64,000 nucleotides of DNA from Chamaecrista fasciculata (taxonomy: Eukaryota; Streptophyta; Magnoliopsida; Fabales; Fabaceae). Where the stretch lies: positions 107,367 to 171,366 of the forward strand of contig QANZ01022989.1 of the NCBI GenBank assembly GCA_003254925.1, read 5' to 3'. How positions within the stretch are numbered: the stretch's first letter is position 1; every line of letters begins with the position of its first letter. This document shows, in pieces, positions 23,533-33,289 of this stretch. Both the position numbers and the translations under genes were made by a program. A model generated the notes under the pieces. It had not been told where the DNA came from and ran no database searches. It saw only the letters and a program-made list of their open reading frames with translations.

Positions 23533-24963
23533 ATGGTGCATGACCACCGTTTCCTTCTGGTGACATTCCCGGCACAAGGCCACATCAACCCCACTCTCCA
23601 ATTCGCCAAAACACTCACTCGCATGGGCCTCCATGACGTCACTCTCTTCACCACCGTCCACATGCTCCGTCGCATGAACAAATCCACCACCGTCTCCGGC
23701 CTCTCCTTCGCCACCTTCTCCGACGGCTTCGACGACGGCTTTCACTCCTCCGGAACTTCCATCGACCTGTACCTGTCGGAGCTCCGCCGTCTCGGCTCGG
23801 AGGCTCTCGCCAATCTCATCACTTCCGGCGACCACCGTCCGTTCACTTGCGTGGTGCACACGATGCTCCTTCCCTGGGCAGAAGAGGTGGCGCGTGAGTT
23901 CCACGTGCCGACGGCGTTGCTTTGGCCTCAGCCTGCAACAGTATTCGACATCTACTATTATTACTTCAAGGACGATGACTACATCAAAAATAGAGTAAAC
24001 AGAGAAAACAGAGAAGACTTAATACAATTACCAGGGCTGCCACCATTTGAAACGCAAGATCTGCCGTCGTTTTTAACATCCTCAGGAGAGAACGACGTGT
24101 ACAGTTTCGCTATTCCGTCGTTCAAAGAGCAATTTCAAGTGATCCAACAACAACCAAAGTACACAGTGCTGGTTAACACATTTGAAGAATTGGAAACCGA
24201 AGCATTGAGAAGCGTTGTCGTTGATGGTAGTAACATCAACATGGTTTCAATCGGACCGTTGATTCCATCGGCGGCGTTTTTAAACGGCGTAGATCCATCG
24301 GACACTAGCTTCGGTGGTGATTTATTTGATGCAAAGTCGAATGAGTATATGGATTGGTTGGAGTCAAAAGCAGAGTCGTCTGTTGTGTACGTGTCGTTTG
24401 GGAGTATAAGTGTGTTGTCAAAGAGACAAATGGAGGAGATTGCTGGGGCATTGTTAGAATGTGGGTATCCATTCTTGTGGGTGATTAGAGAGAAAGATCA
24501 GAAAAAAGGAGAACAAGAAGAACAAGTGTTGAGTGAAGAATATAGGGAGGAGTTATCAAAGAAGGGGAAAATAGTGGGGTGGTGTAAGCAAGTGGAAGTA
24601 TTGTCACATAGGTCAGTGGGGTGTTTTGTGACGCATTGTGGGTGGAATTCGAGCTTAGAGAGCTTGACTTGTGGGGTGCCAGTGGTGGCAGTTCCTCAAT
24701 GGACAGATCAGAATACGAATGCTAAGTTATTGGAGGATGTGTGGAAAACAGGGGTGAGGGCTAAGAAGACTAGTACTAGTGTTGAAGAAGGAGTGGTAGA
24801 AAGGGATGAGATAAGGAGGTGTTTGGATGTGGTCATGGGAAGTGGGGAGTTGAGAAATAATGCCAAGAGATGGAAGGATTTGGCATCCAAGGCTGTTAAC
24901 CAAGGAGGATCCTCCCATATCAATCTTACCACTTTTCTACATAACCTTCCATCACCTAATTAA
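23533..24963 (+). CDS. UDP-glycosyltransferase, UGT75-type
   Basis: Intact single-exon gene of 476 codons encoding a cytosolic family-1 (GT1) glycosyltransferase, which transfers sugar from a UDP-sugar to small molecules. The N-terminal 'LVTFPAQGHINPTLQFAKTL' holds the catalytic base H17. The 44-residue PSPG donor box spans 350-393, from WCKQVEVL to WTDQ. Its last residue, Q393, is typical of enzymes preferring UDP-glucose. The sequence style fits family 75 (anthocyanidin 5-O-, crocetin and auxin glucosyltransferases are known members). The acceptor cannot be read from sequence. The first about 400 nt are strikingly richer in G+C than the rest of the gene. A foldback element begins 5 nt after the stop codon, so the 3' untranslated region must run into it. 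Confidence 0.95.
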   Translation: MVHDHRFLLVTFPAQGHINPTLQFAKTLTRMGLHDVTLFTTVHMLRRMNKSTTVSGLSFATFSDGFDDGFHSSGTSIDLYLSELRRLGSEALANLITSGDHRPFTCVVHTMLLPWAEEVAREFHVPTALLWPQPATVFDIYYYYFKDDDYIKNRVNRENREDLIQLPGLPPFETQDLPSFLTSSGENDVYSFAIPSFKEQFQVIQQQPKYTVLVNTFEELETEALRSVVVDGSNINMVSIGPLIPSAAFLNGVDPSDTSFGGDLFDAKSNEYMDWLESKAESSVVYVSFGSISVLSKRQMEEIAGALLECGYPFLWVIREKDQKKGEQEEQVLSEEYREELSKKGKIVGWCKQVEVLSHRSVGCFVTHCGWNSSLESLTCGVPVVAVPQWTDQNTNAKLLEDVWKTGVRAKKTSTSVEEGVVERDEIRRCLDVVMGSGELRNNAKRWKDLASKAVNQGGSSHINLTTFLHNLPSPN

Positions 24964-24967
24964 TTAA

Positions 24968-25506
24968 GATTAAAGGGTCATTTTGGTTATAAATGTATCT
25001 TTTAATGTTCATTTTGGTTCATTATGTTTCAAAATGTTCAAATTGTTTCTAAATGTTTGCAAAATATTTCATTTTAGTTCAAAACTATTGAATATGACTT
25101 GTTTCAAGTTCAAAAGTGACGAGTTTAGAGCTATGTCTTGTTCTCAAAGAGTACTTTCTTTATCTAGTTGGGATCGTCAACAAACGAGGTCAAATTAATC
25201 ATAAAAGTAGACTGCTCGTTTCATGGTCAAACAAGTAAAGTTGATTATGTCTCTCTCGTTTCAAACTCGAATGCGATAAATTCAGAACTACGAGTTCCTC
25301 TTAACAAGTCCTTTGAACTTAAAATGAAAAATGAGAAAAATATGACCAAAATCAATAATATGGGACCAAAATGAAACATTTTACCCATATTTAGGACCAA
25401 AATGAAATATTTTGTCAACATTTAGGACTACTTTAAATATTTTGATATATAATTGACCAAAATGAATATTAAAACATACATTTAGGACCAAAATGACCCT
25501 TTGACC
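24968..25506. mobile_element. Foldback MITE, family D copy 1, abutting the UGT stop
   Basis: Starts GATTAAAGGGTCATTTTGG and ends CCAAAATGACCCTTTGACC. The arms contain GTTTCTAAATGTTTGC-type phrases and their inverses (TTTAGGACCAAAATG). It is homologous to 57650-58158, which has an exact 9-bp duplication. Here both flanks are TAATTAAT-like and an exact duplication cannot be fixed, partly because the flank includes the UGT stop codon. Confidence 0.78.
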
Positions 25507-27237
25507 TAATTAATATACTCTCATATATTGTATTATTCTATTTTCTTTTTCAATAACTAAGAATTATTTATAGTATCTATCGTCAATTATTCTTTGACTG
25601 TCTAGCAGTTACTTTGATAAATAACATAATTGATCTAAACATTAAAAATTGCTTGATACCCAAAATTAGTAATCTAAAGGCGAACAGATATTCGTTGGAG
25701 AGAGTATAATTGTATATAAGAATTCATTTCTCCTATTAAATTCCACCCACCACTGTCCTTTTCAACGCCAATTCTTATATATATGGCCTACACATTGACA
25801 TCTCTTTAATCTATCCATCTTTTGTTGTTTCTTTGAATTAGACCAATCTTTAATTTATCCATCACTTGTCCATTTTAACGCCAGTTTATATATATATATA
25901 CCCCACGCATTAACTAATAACATTGACATATGGGGGCAAGTTGCCAACTTACATGCATCCTTCGATTTTTTTAATTATCAAGAACAAATGATGATTCTTG
26001 AATCATTTTATAGAGAAACGGAAAGTAAAGAATTGTAAAAGAAAACAAAAAATGAGGCAACTCGCATGAACACGTCTACTTGATAGAGAGGTTGATGATT
26101 GTGGCAACTCGTGCCTCTAAGTAGCAACAAAACAGAGCATAGCAAAGAACGAAGCCACTCATTTGTTCAAATGCCCAAACAAAGCAATTGGTAACAAAGC
26201 TTAAAACGACGTCGACAAGAGTGAATAAGTAGTGGGTTAGGGACTTAGGGGAATATGTGAACACTAGTGAAAATGGAGAGAAATAATAGTAAAATCTGCA
26301 ATAAAAACAACAACCCAAGTTGCTTGTCCTTATTATTTTGCCTTAACGAGACGTTGTTCCACTAGTCTGAAGAAGTCTGCTGCCTCACATGGCATAATTT
26401 TGGTGGATAGATCAATTGGACTGATGAGATTTGAGGAATTTCAAGAGAATTTCAGGCATAAAAATTAGATGGTATCAGTTTTTCAGATTTTGGCGTGGCA
26501 CACTGTTGATCGATGGGTTTCATTAGCGGCTCGATTAATCGAATTATATGGATAATTTTTTTTTTTGTGGAGAAATATAGATATTTTTTGTATATTAAAA
26601 AAAATCATTTTAGATCAATTTTTTAAGTGGTTTCGTGCTCGTTGGCTAGATGTAAGGATTACCTGGCACTTCCAACTTGTATTGGTCGATCTAAAAAGGT
26701 TATTTTTAATTATCTTCAATATCGTTTAGACAAAAGAAGATTAAGGGATGGAAAATTGCATTTTTAACTGAATCAGAGAACAAACTTTAGGAGATCCCAT
26801 CCATATGTAACGTATTTAGATGAGGAGCTATATATATGTGACATATCAGTGGTTTATCCATACTACTGCTTGTTATTCACCAACAAATAAAATGTGACGT
26901 TACCCAATATAGTTGATTTCGTTTGTCCACTAATATACCATGAGTTAATTAGGAGGCCTAATTATAAGTAGAAAAAGAAAGACCAGGGAGGACTCCCATG
27001 TATGAAATAGTCTTTAGTCTTTATCCTCGTCATTTTTATTGGGTCAACGTATCCAGATGAAAAGTTGTAAATATTGGATCATCCTTTTGTGTTTAACAAT
27101 TCAATATAAGCTCATTGGGCCACCTACACTTTGTGTTATCTTACCCAATATGATACTCTATTGTCTCTTATAATTTCCAGCCCACGGCATGTAAGTTTTG
27201 ATCTACATTCAGTTTTGAAGATGTCCCAAAAAAGAAA
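25507..27237. other. Intergenic spacer
   Basis: AT-rich. No gene or defined repeat recognised. An 80-codon minus-strand frame at 26076-26318 has no recognisable motif. Confidence 0.45.
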
Positions 27238-27828
27238 GGGTCCGTTTGGTACAATGTAAATGAGTTTTACAATGTAAAAGGGCACGGATTCCAAGATTTT
27301 CATGTGTTTGGTATGGTAATTTGAGCTATGTAAAGTGGATTACAATGTAAAGGGTTTTACATTACATAGGCCATTTTTCTTTACTTCACATTTCTGATGT
27401 AATTCAAGTCTACCTAGGGAATTATGGTACAATTCCTAATTTGCCCCTCTCACTCCCATCCCATCTCCTCCCCAAATGGTGAACGGCGGCGGCGGCGGCG
27501 GTGCACGGCGGCGCCGACCACCGTGGGCCACCGTGGACGGCGGCGCCGACCACCGTGGACGGCAGCGCCGACCACCGTGTACGGCGGAGCCGGCAACCGT
27601 GAACGGCGGTGGTGGGCGGCGACGACGGCGGTCTGGTGGTGGTTGTGGGAAGGGCATTTTTGTCATTTTTTTCTATATCTATTTTACTTTCCCTCCCCTA
27701 CCTTTTTATACCAAACACTTTCAATTTTTACCTACTTTACATCCCCTCAACTACTTTTCCTTTCCCTCACAATTTTTCCCTTGTAAAACCCTTTCCTTTA
27801 CATACCTCACATACTACCAAACGGACCC
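27238..27828 (+). mobile_element. Harbinger/Tourist-like MITE with GC-rich core, copy 1
   Basis: Terminal inverted repeats GGGTCCGTTTGGTA and TACCAAACGGACCC bound 591 bp. The outer parts are AT-rich. The centre (about 27476-27650) is extremely GC-rich and built from GGCGGCGCCGACCACCGTGG-like units that form long spurious frames. The copy at 31267-31795 is in opposite orientation and has a TAA duplication, which points to the PIF/Harbinger class. The target-site duplication of this copy is unclear. Confidence 0.75.
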
Positions 27829-27865
27829 AAAAGGTTTGAAGATCCCATCTTATATCCAATTTAAA

Positions 27866-28100
27866 GGCCGAAGTCTCAAATTGGTCCCTTATGGGATAAA
27901 TTTTAAGTTGATCCCTTATCTTTCATTTATTTTAGATTGGTTTTATATATTTTCATGATATTTCAAATTGATCCTAAAAATACTTTTGAGACACAATTTG
28001 ACCGCATTTGCTAACGATTTTAATTAGGCATAGAAATAACTCGTTAAGAGTTAACACATAGCTTCAAGGCATACATAAGGGACCAATTTGAGATTTGACC
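27866..28100. mobile_element. Short foldback MITE, TTGGTCCCTTA type
   Basis: The ends GGCCGAAGTCTCAAATTGG and CCAATTTGAGATTTGACC are imperfect inverted repeats. Internal TTG(G/A)TCC phrases recur every 27-31 nt. The flanks CAATTTAAA and TAATTTGAA match at most positions, so a decayed 9-bp duplication is possible. Confidence 0.6.
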
Positions 28101-28913
28101 TAATTTGAACAAGGCATTTGGGCCTGTCTTTGTGCATTTCACTTCCACATCCCCCTAAAACAAAAAAAAGTATGTATTTCCTCAAAATATGACGATAACA
28201 GAATATATATCTATCTTTCCATATCGCCATAATATATCCATATATAACAGACGTAGCAAATAAATATTAAATATCCTTTTTATTGGCTTCCTCATAACCA
28301 TCTCCTTTGTTTCTCATACTCGTATAATATGTACATGACATGAAACGTGCAAATGAAGCACTATACGATCCAGCTTCACCCAACTTCACTCCAAAGTGAA
28401 AAATCAATAATGTTTTCCAAATTTCTGTCATTAGACTGTTTATATTATCTATTTATCTTCTTCTTTAAACTTTTGTATACAAATCTGTTAATTCTAAATA
28501 CTATTTTTATTAATAATCTTATAGTATACTTAAAAAGACTGTATATAAATATAATTATTTACATTTTGGATTACTGGAATGTGGATTTCCCCTAGTGCGC
28601 ACAAGGACAGTTTCAACAACTTGGATTTAGCTAAAATCCTGTAATCAAGGCTCATTTATTTTATAAATAAGTAAGAACATGATTAACATAGTTCGATTAT
28701 ATATATAGAAAAGAGTTAATATCAACAGCTATTTTTTATTATTTTCTAATCATTAAAATAGTTTTATATTATCTTTATTCTGAACCAGTATTTATAGACA
28801 TTCAAATAAAAGCCATCATATATAGTAAGACATCTTCGTGCGAATAAACCAGGAGCTCGTAGCTGTGAGCGGCGCGGCAGCGAGAGAATGAAATTTGGAA
28901 TTGAAGAGAATAT
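28101..28913. other. Intergenic spacer
   Basis: AT-rich; no gene or defined repeat seen. A small GC-rich patch (GAGCGGCGCGGCAGCG) near 28867 is unexplained. Confidence 0.4.
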
Positions 28914-28922
28914 TTTTAAAAA

Positions 28923-29359
28923 GGCAGAAGTGTTCATTTCGTCCCCAAACTTTACACATGCTGTCAATTTCGTCCCCAATATATTTTTTCTGTCAATTTC
29001 GTCTCTAGTCTTTCACATTTTGGTCAATTTTATCCTTTGCTCTTACTTTAACCAAATATTGACGAAAAAATCTATGTAGCTAACGATATATAATGTAAAA
29101 TTGATATAAAAAGAAACTCAAATCCTAACTTAGATTCAAAAACAGGATGCAGTCTGTCGTTAATTTATTAAAAGAAGTTAGTCAAAGGATAAAATTGAAG
29201 AAAATGTGAAAGATCGGGGACAAAATTGACAGTTGATGTAAAGTTTGGGGACGAAATTGACAGCAAAAAAAGATTGGGGATGAAATTGACAACTTGTGTA
29301 AAGTTTGGGGACGAAGTTGACAGAAAAAAAAGTTTGGGGACAAAATTAGTACTTTTGCC
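28923..29359. mobile_element. Foldback MITE, family C copy 2 (Mutator-like)
   Basis: Begins GGCAGAAGTG and ends TAGTACTTTTGCC, with inward repeats of TCGTCCCCAAACTTTACA and its complement. An exact 9-bp duplication, TTTTAAAAA, lies at 28914-28922 and 29360-29368. It is homologous to 5912-6358, with the longer phrase array on the opposite side. Confidence 0.88.
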
Positions 29360-29428
29360 TTTTAAAAACAACAAACTTAAAAAGAGGGACGAGTTTAAAT
29401 TACACTTTTAGTCACACATATATATATA

Positions 29429-29462
29429 CTAGGGGCTTTGCGTGCCCTAACGGGCACGCAAA
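29429..29462 (-). mobile_element. Possible Helitron 3' terminus
   Basis: On the minus strand an 11-bp perfect stem (TTTGCGTGCCC, loop GTTA, GGGCACGCAAA) is followed by GCCC and then CTAG, with T as the next base. A GC-rich hairpin just before CTRR, inserted next to T, is the Helitron 3' signature. The matching 5' TC end was not located, so the element's extent is unknown. A hairpin terminator of another kind is the alternative. Confidence 0.5.
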
Positions 29463-31263
29463 TATGTATGTAGAATAAATAAGGGACTAAATTGTTAACT
29501 TAGTAAAGAAATAAAGACCAAATAGTAAATTTTCTCTTATTTTTAATTTCATAGACTATAGTTTTAAACATGGACGACCAGAAAGGGGTGGAGCCATATA
29601 ATATAAGATATATATATATATATATATTTGGAGTGAGTTCCAATCCAGCTCCTTAATCTTTTTTTTCTTTTTGGTGCAAATTATATATTTCTATAAATTT
29701 TCAATTTTTGGTCTCAACTCTCAAACTTAATTTTAGGTCTAATTCAATAAAATTTATTGACGGTCTTTACTAAATAAAAAAAACTCATCAAGAGTAACAT
29801 ATACCTGTGAATTCGTTACGATCATATTTTGACTGTGAAATGAAGGCTCTCACTCTCGAAATCTAATTTTATCTTGTTTATTGATATTTCTAATTGAATA
29901 AATAAATGACTCGTCAAAACAATAAGTAGTATCAGACTCATTATATTCAAACTTAAAACGAAAAATATATGATCACGTTCATTTGTTAAAACCAAAATGT
30001 GAAAATTTTGGGACCAATTTTGCAAAAGAAAAGAATTGAAACTTACCTCAAACTTATAAAAAGTACAATTTAGGCCAACAAATGAAGGAAAATTTTAGGG
30101 CCAGTTTGATTACTCTATTTCTCATATTCATTTTCACTGAAAAAAAAAAAAGTATGATCGAATATATATTTTGTACATATTTTTTGAAATTTTTTTTCTT
30201 GAAATAGGCTGAAAATAAGAAATATAAAAAAAACTTCTATAATATTTTAAAAAACAAGTTTGTGATATTTCACAACTTAATACAAAAAAAAATATTTAAT
30301 TAGGTTAATTTCATCATTTAATATTAAAAGTTTTACTTCGTTCTTTATTTGCTTAGGGTTTCATGATTGTGATTGTTGTTGTGGTTCTTATGGTATATAA
30401 GAGTTTTTGAATAATTATGTTATGATAAATGTGAAAAAGTCATGAAATTAATGAAAGTGTTGGAATTTCAAGAATTAAAGTTCAACTATGGTTTCCTTTA
30501 AAATGGTTAGAATCATGAGAAAAGTGGGTTAATCGGTTGAATGGGTTTTGTTGTTGTTTGCTGAGAATAACTTGTGAATCGCAATTTGATTATTTTGGAG
30601 CAAATTGCAAGTATGATTTCTTTTAGTTTTTTTTTTTTGGTAAAATAACTTCCAAAAAGAATCAGTCAGAAATTTACTCTAAACTCTAAAGGACTATTGT
30701 GCAATTTTCTCCAAAAAAAAACTTAAATTAAACATACTTTTTTTTTTTTGGTCACAAATTAAACATACAGCAGAGTGACTTTGTTTTTGTTTTTTAATAA
30801 ATCGTGAGGTAAATAAAACACACAAGGAAAGAGGAGAACAGCTATTAATGATTAGGTGAAGTAGGCGTTTGGTTTACGCGGAAAGGAAGAAAAGGAAAGA
30901 AAAAGAATATAATATTAATATGAAAAGGAATAGAAAATAAAGCCGCATAAGAATAGGAATAAAGCGCGTGTCAAACAGACTCGGAGAATGAGGATACAAT
31001 ACAACAACAATTTGGTCACACTCACTCACAGGGAAACATCATTCCTCGCATTATCTACTCACTTCCAGCTAGCATTCCTCTTCAGATTCTGTCTCCACTC
31101 ATCAAATTCTAACATTTCATTTTTATTATCTTCTTTTTTTCTCTTGTCAAATTGAATATGTTTTAATTTGCATTTTCGTCATTTCAAGGTGACATGTGAG
31201 TCTAATTTTTGATCAAGGAAATTTTCGTCATATTATTTTGACATAAACGCTTTAGATGGAAAC
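29463..31263. other. Intergenic spacer
   Basis: AT-rich. If the Helitron end is real, part of this may be its body. No gene or rolling-circle protein fragment recognised. A TA dinucleotide run lies near 29611-29627. Confidence 0.4.
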
Positions 31264-31266
31264 TAA

Positions 31267-31795
31267 GGTCCGTTTGGTATGTCATGGGGTAAGTAGAAGA
31301 AAGGATATTATAAAGGAAAGATTGTGAGGAAAAGGAAAAGGAAAAGTAGTCGAGGGAATATAAAGTAGGTAAAGATTGAAAGTGTTTGGTATAAAAAGAT
31401 AGGAGAGGGAAAGTAAAATAGATATAGAAAGAAAATTATAAAAATGCCCTTCCCACAACCACCACAAAATCGCCGCGGCCGCCGTCCACGGTGGCCTGCG
31501 CCGTTGTCCGCGGTGGTCGGCGCCACCGTCCACGGTGGCCGCTGCCGCCGATCACCATCAGGGGAAGAAGATGGGATGGGAGTGAGATGGGCAAATTAAG
31601 AATTCTACCATAATTCCCTAAGTAGACTTGGATTACATCAGAAATATGAAATAAAGAAAAATGACCTATGTAATGTAAAACCCTTTACATTATAATCCAC
31701 TTTATATAGCTCAAATTATCATACCAAACACGTAAAAATTCTGAAATTCGTGTCTTTTACAACGTAATCCCCATTTCATGAGTAACAAAGTAGCC
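31267..31795 (-). mobile_element. Harbinger/Tourist-like MITE with GC-rich core, copy 2
   Basis: Inverted relative to the copy at 27238. The left end GGTCCGTTTGGTATG is intact; the right end is decayed (AACAAAGTAGCC). TAA occurs on both sides (31264-31266 and 31796-31798), the duplication expected of PIF/Harbinger elements. The GC-rich core lies at about 31467-31552 and again contains CACCGTGGACGG-type units. Confidence 0.72.
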
Positions 31796-31798
31796 TAA

Positions 31799-32545
31799 GA
31801 TCTTTTACTTCATTTTGATAACGATTACATTAATTTTGTACATAAGACAGGGAATAAATCAGTAATTGATTAATAGTAAGATTTGAAATCAAACGGAAGG
31901 CTGCTAGTAAGATTGTGAATCATGATATGATTAATATGATATGATGCGTCATTATTTTTTTCAGATATTGTCATAAAACCCATTTTTTCTAGCAAATGAA
32001 AGAGCCAAATCATCTTAACTAATCAACACAACGAGCAGCCTTTTTTTTTTTTTGCCCCTTGTCCTTTAGCTTGTTTGTTTGGTCATTTTCCTTACCCTTA
32101 ATCTTAAATTGTTGTAACAATTATAACAAACAAATAGAAGAAAGAACAAGTAACAATAAATATATATGGAGAATAACTAACTTGAAAAATGAATAGAATG
32201 AAGTGGGATTTAAGCTTTTGAACTTGCTTCAAACTATTAATATAATATGTTCAATTAAAATTACATCACATTTATCATTAAAATTTAATTAATATTTTTT
32301 AGAAAATAATCTAATTAATTTCAATAATATATCTAAGTAACTATTTTTTTGATAGAATAAATTTTAGATTGATTGAATTAAAATCACAATGTTTACAAAT
32401 ATATTTACAAATTACTTATAAAAAAAATCCTCATATCAACATCGGAAAGAATTTATAATCTTATGTGTTATGAACTAATTTGTCATTGATGGACCCACTC
32501 GTTATTAGATAGTGACTAAAATGTTATAATTTATCATTTCAAATA
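31799..32545. other. Intergenic spacer
   Basis: AT-rich; nothing recognised. Confidence 0.4.
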
Positions 32546-32554
32546 TTAAACTTT

Positions 32555-32961
32555 GGTCAAAGTGCACTTTTAGTCCCATAATTTTTGCTCAGTTCTCAAT
32601 TTGGTCTCATAATTTTTTTGTTGCACTTTTGGTCCCATATCTTTGCAATAAGTTGCAAATTTGGTCACATATCACTTTTGGTCCCATATATTTTGGGCAG
32701 ACTGCAGAATAGGTTCCATATTTTTGCAGAAAGTTTCATCTTCAGTCTCACCTGATTTAAATATATGAGACCAATTCTGCATCTGACCCAAAGATATATG
32801 ATCAATTTTGCAACATGAACCAAAGATATAAGACCAAAAGTGTAACATGAGACTAAATCTGTATCTTGAACAAAAGATATGGACTAAAAGTGCAACAAAA
32901 AAAGTTATGGAACCAAATTGAGACCTTAGCAAAAGTCATGGACCAAAAACACACTTTAGCC
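32555..32961. mobile_element. Foldback MITE, family B copy 2 (Mutator-like)
   Basis: Starts GGTCAAAGTGCACTTTTAG and ends CACACTTTAGCC. The arms carry GGTCCCATA(T)CTTT phrases and their inverses. An exact 9-bp duplication, TTAAACTTT, lies at 32546-32554 and 32962-32970. It ends about 330 bp upstream of the TMK start codon, so it may sit within the promoter. Confidence 0.87.
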
Positions 32962-33289
32962 TTAAACTTTTAATACAATATATTGGCAAAAAAAAAGACT
33001 TTAAAAAAATATATATTGTGTACACCAAATCATTAATTGATTTAATATTAAAGAGTGACAATTATTTTTCACAACTGCCACATGAGTGTGATATATGTGA
33101 TGTGGCCCACCATTAGCCAATAGACTCACACCTTTTCCCAACACACAAAAAACAGCTTGCTTTTCCTTTTCCTTCTCTTCTCAATAGTTCTCATTCTCTT
33201 CTCTCTCTCTCTCTGTATAGTCTGTACAATCTCCCACACAAACACATTAATATCTTTCTTTCTTCCTCTCTCTTTCTCTCAGATCTCCA

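Noticed and set aside
26076..26318. 80-codon minus-strand frame, hydrophobic and aromatic
   Set aside because: No motif, no splice context and no promoter; composition is as expected from AT-rich DNA.
27424..27958. Overlapping long frames on both strands, rich in Arg, Pro and Gly
   Set aside because: They read through the GC-rich minisatellite core of a MITE; being open in several frames reflects the repeat, not a gene.
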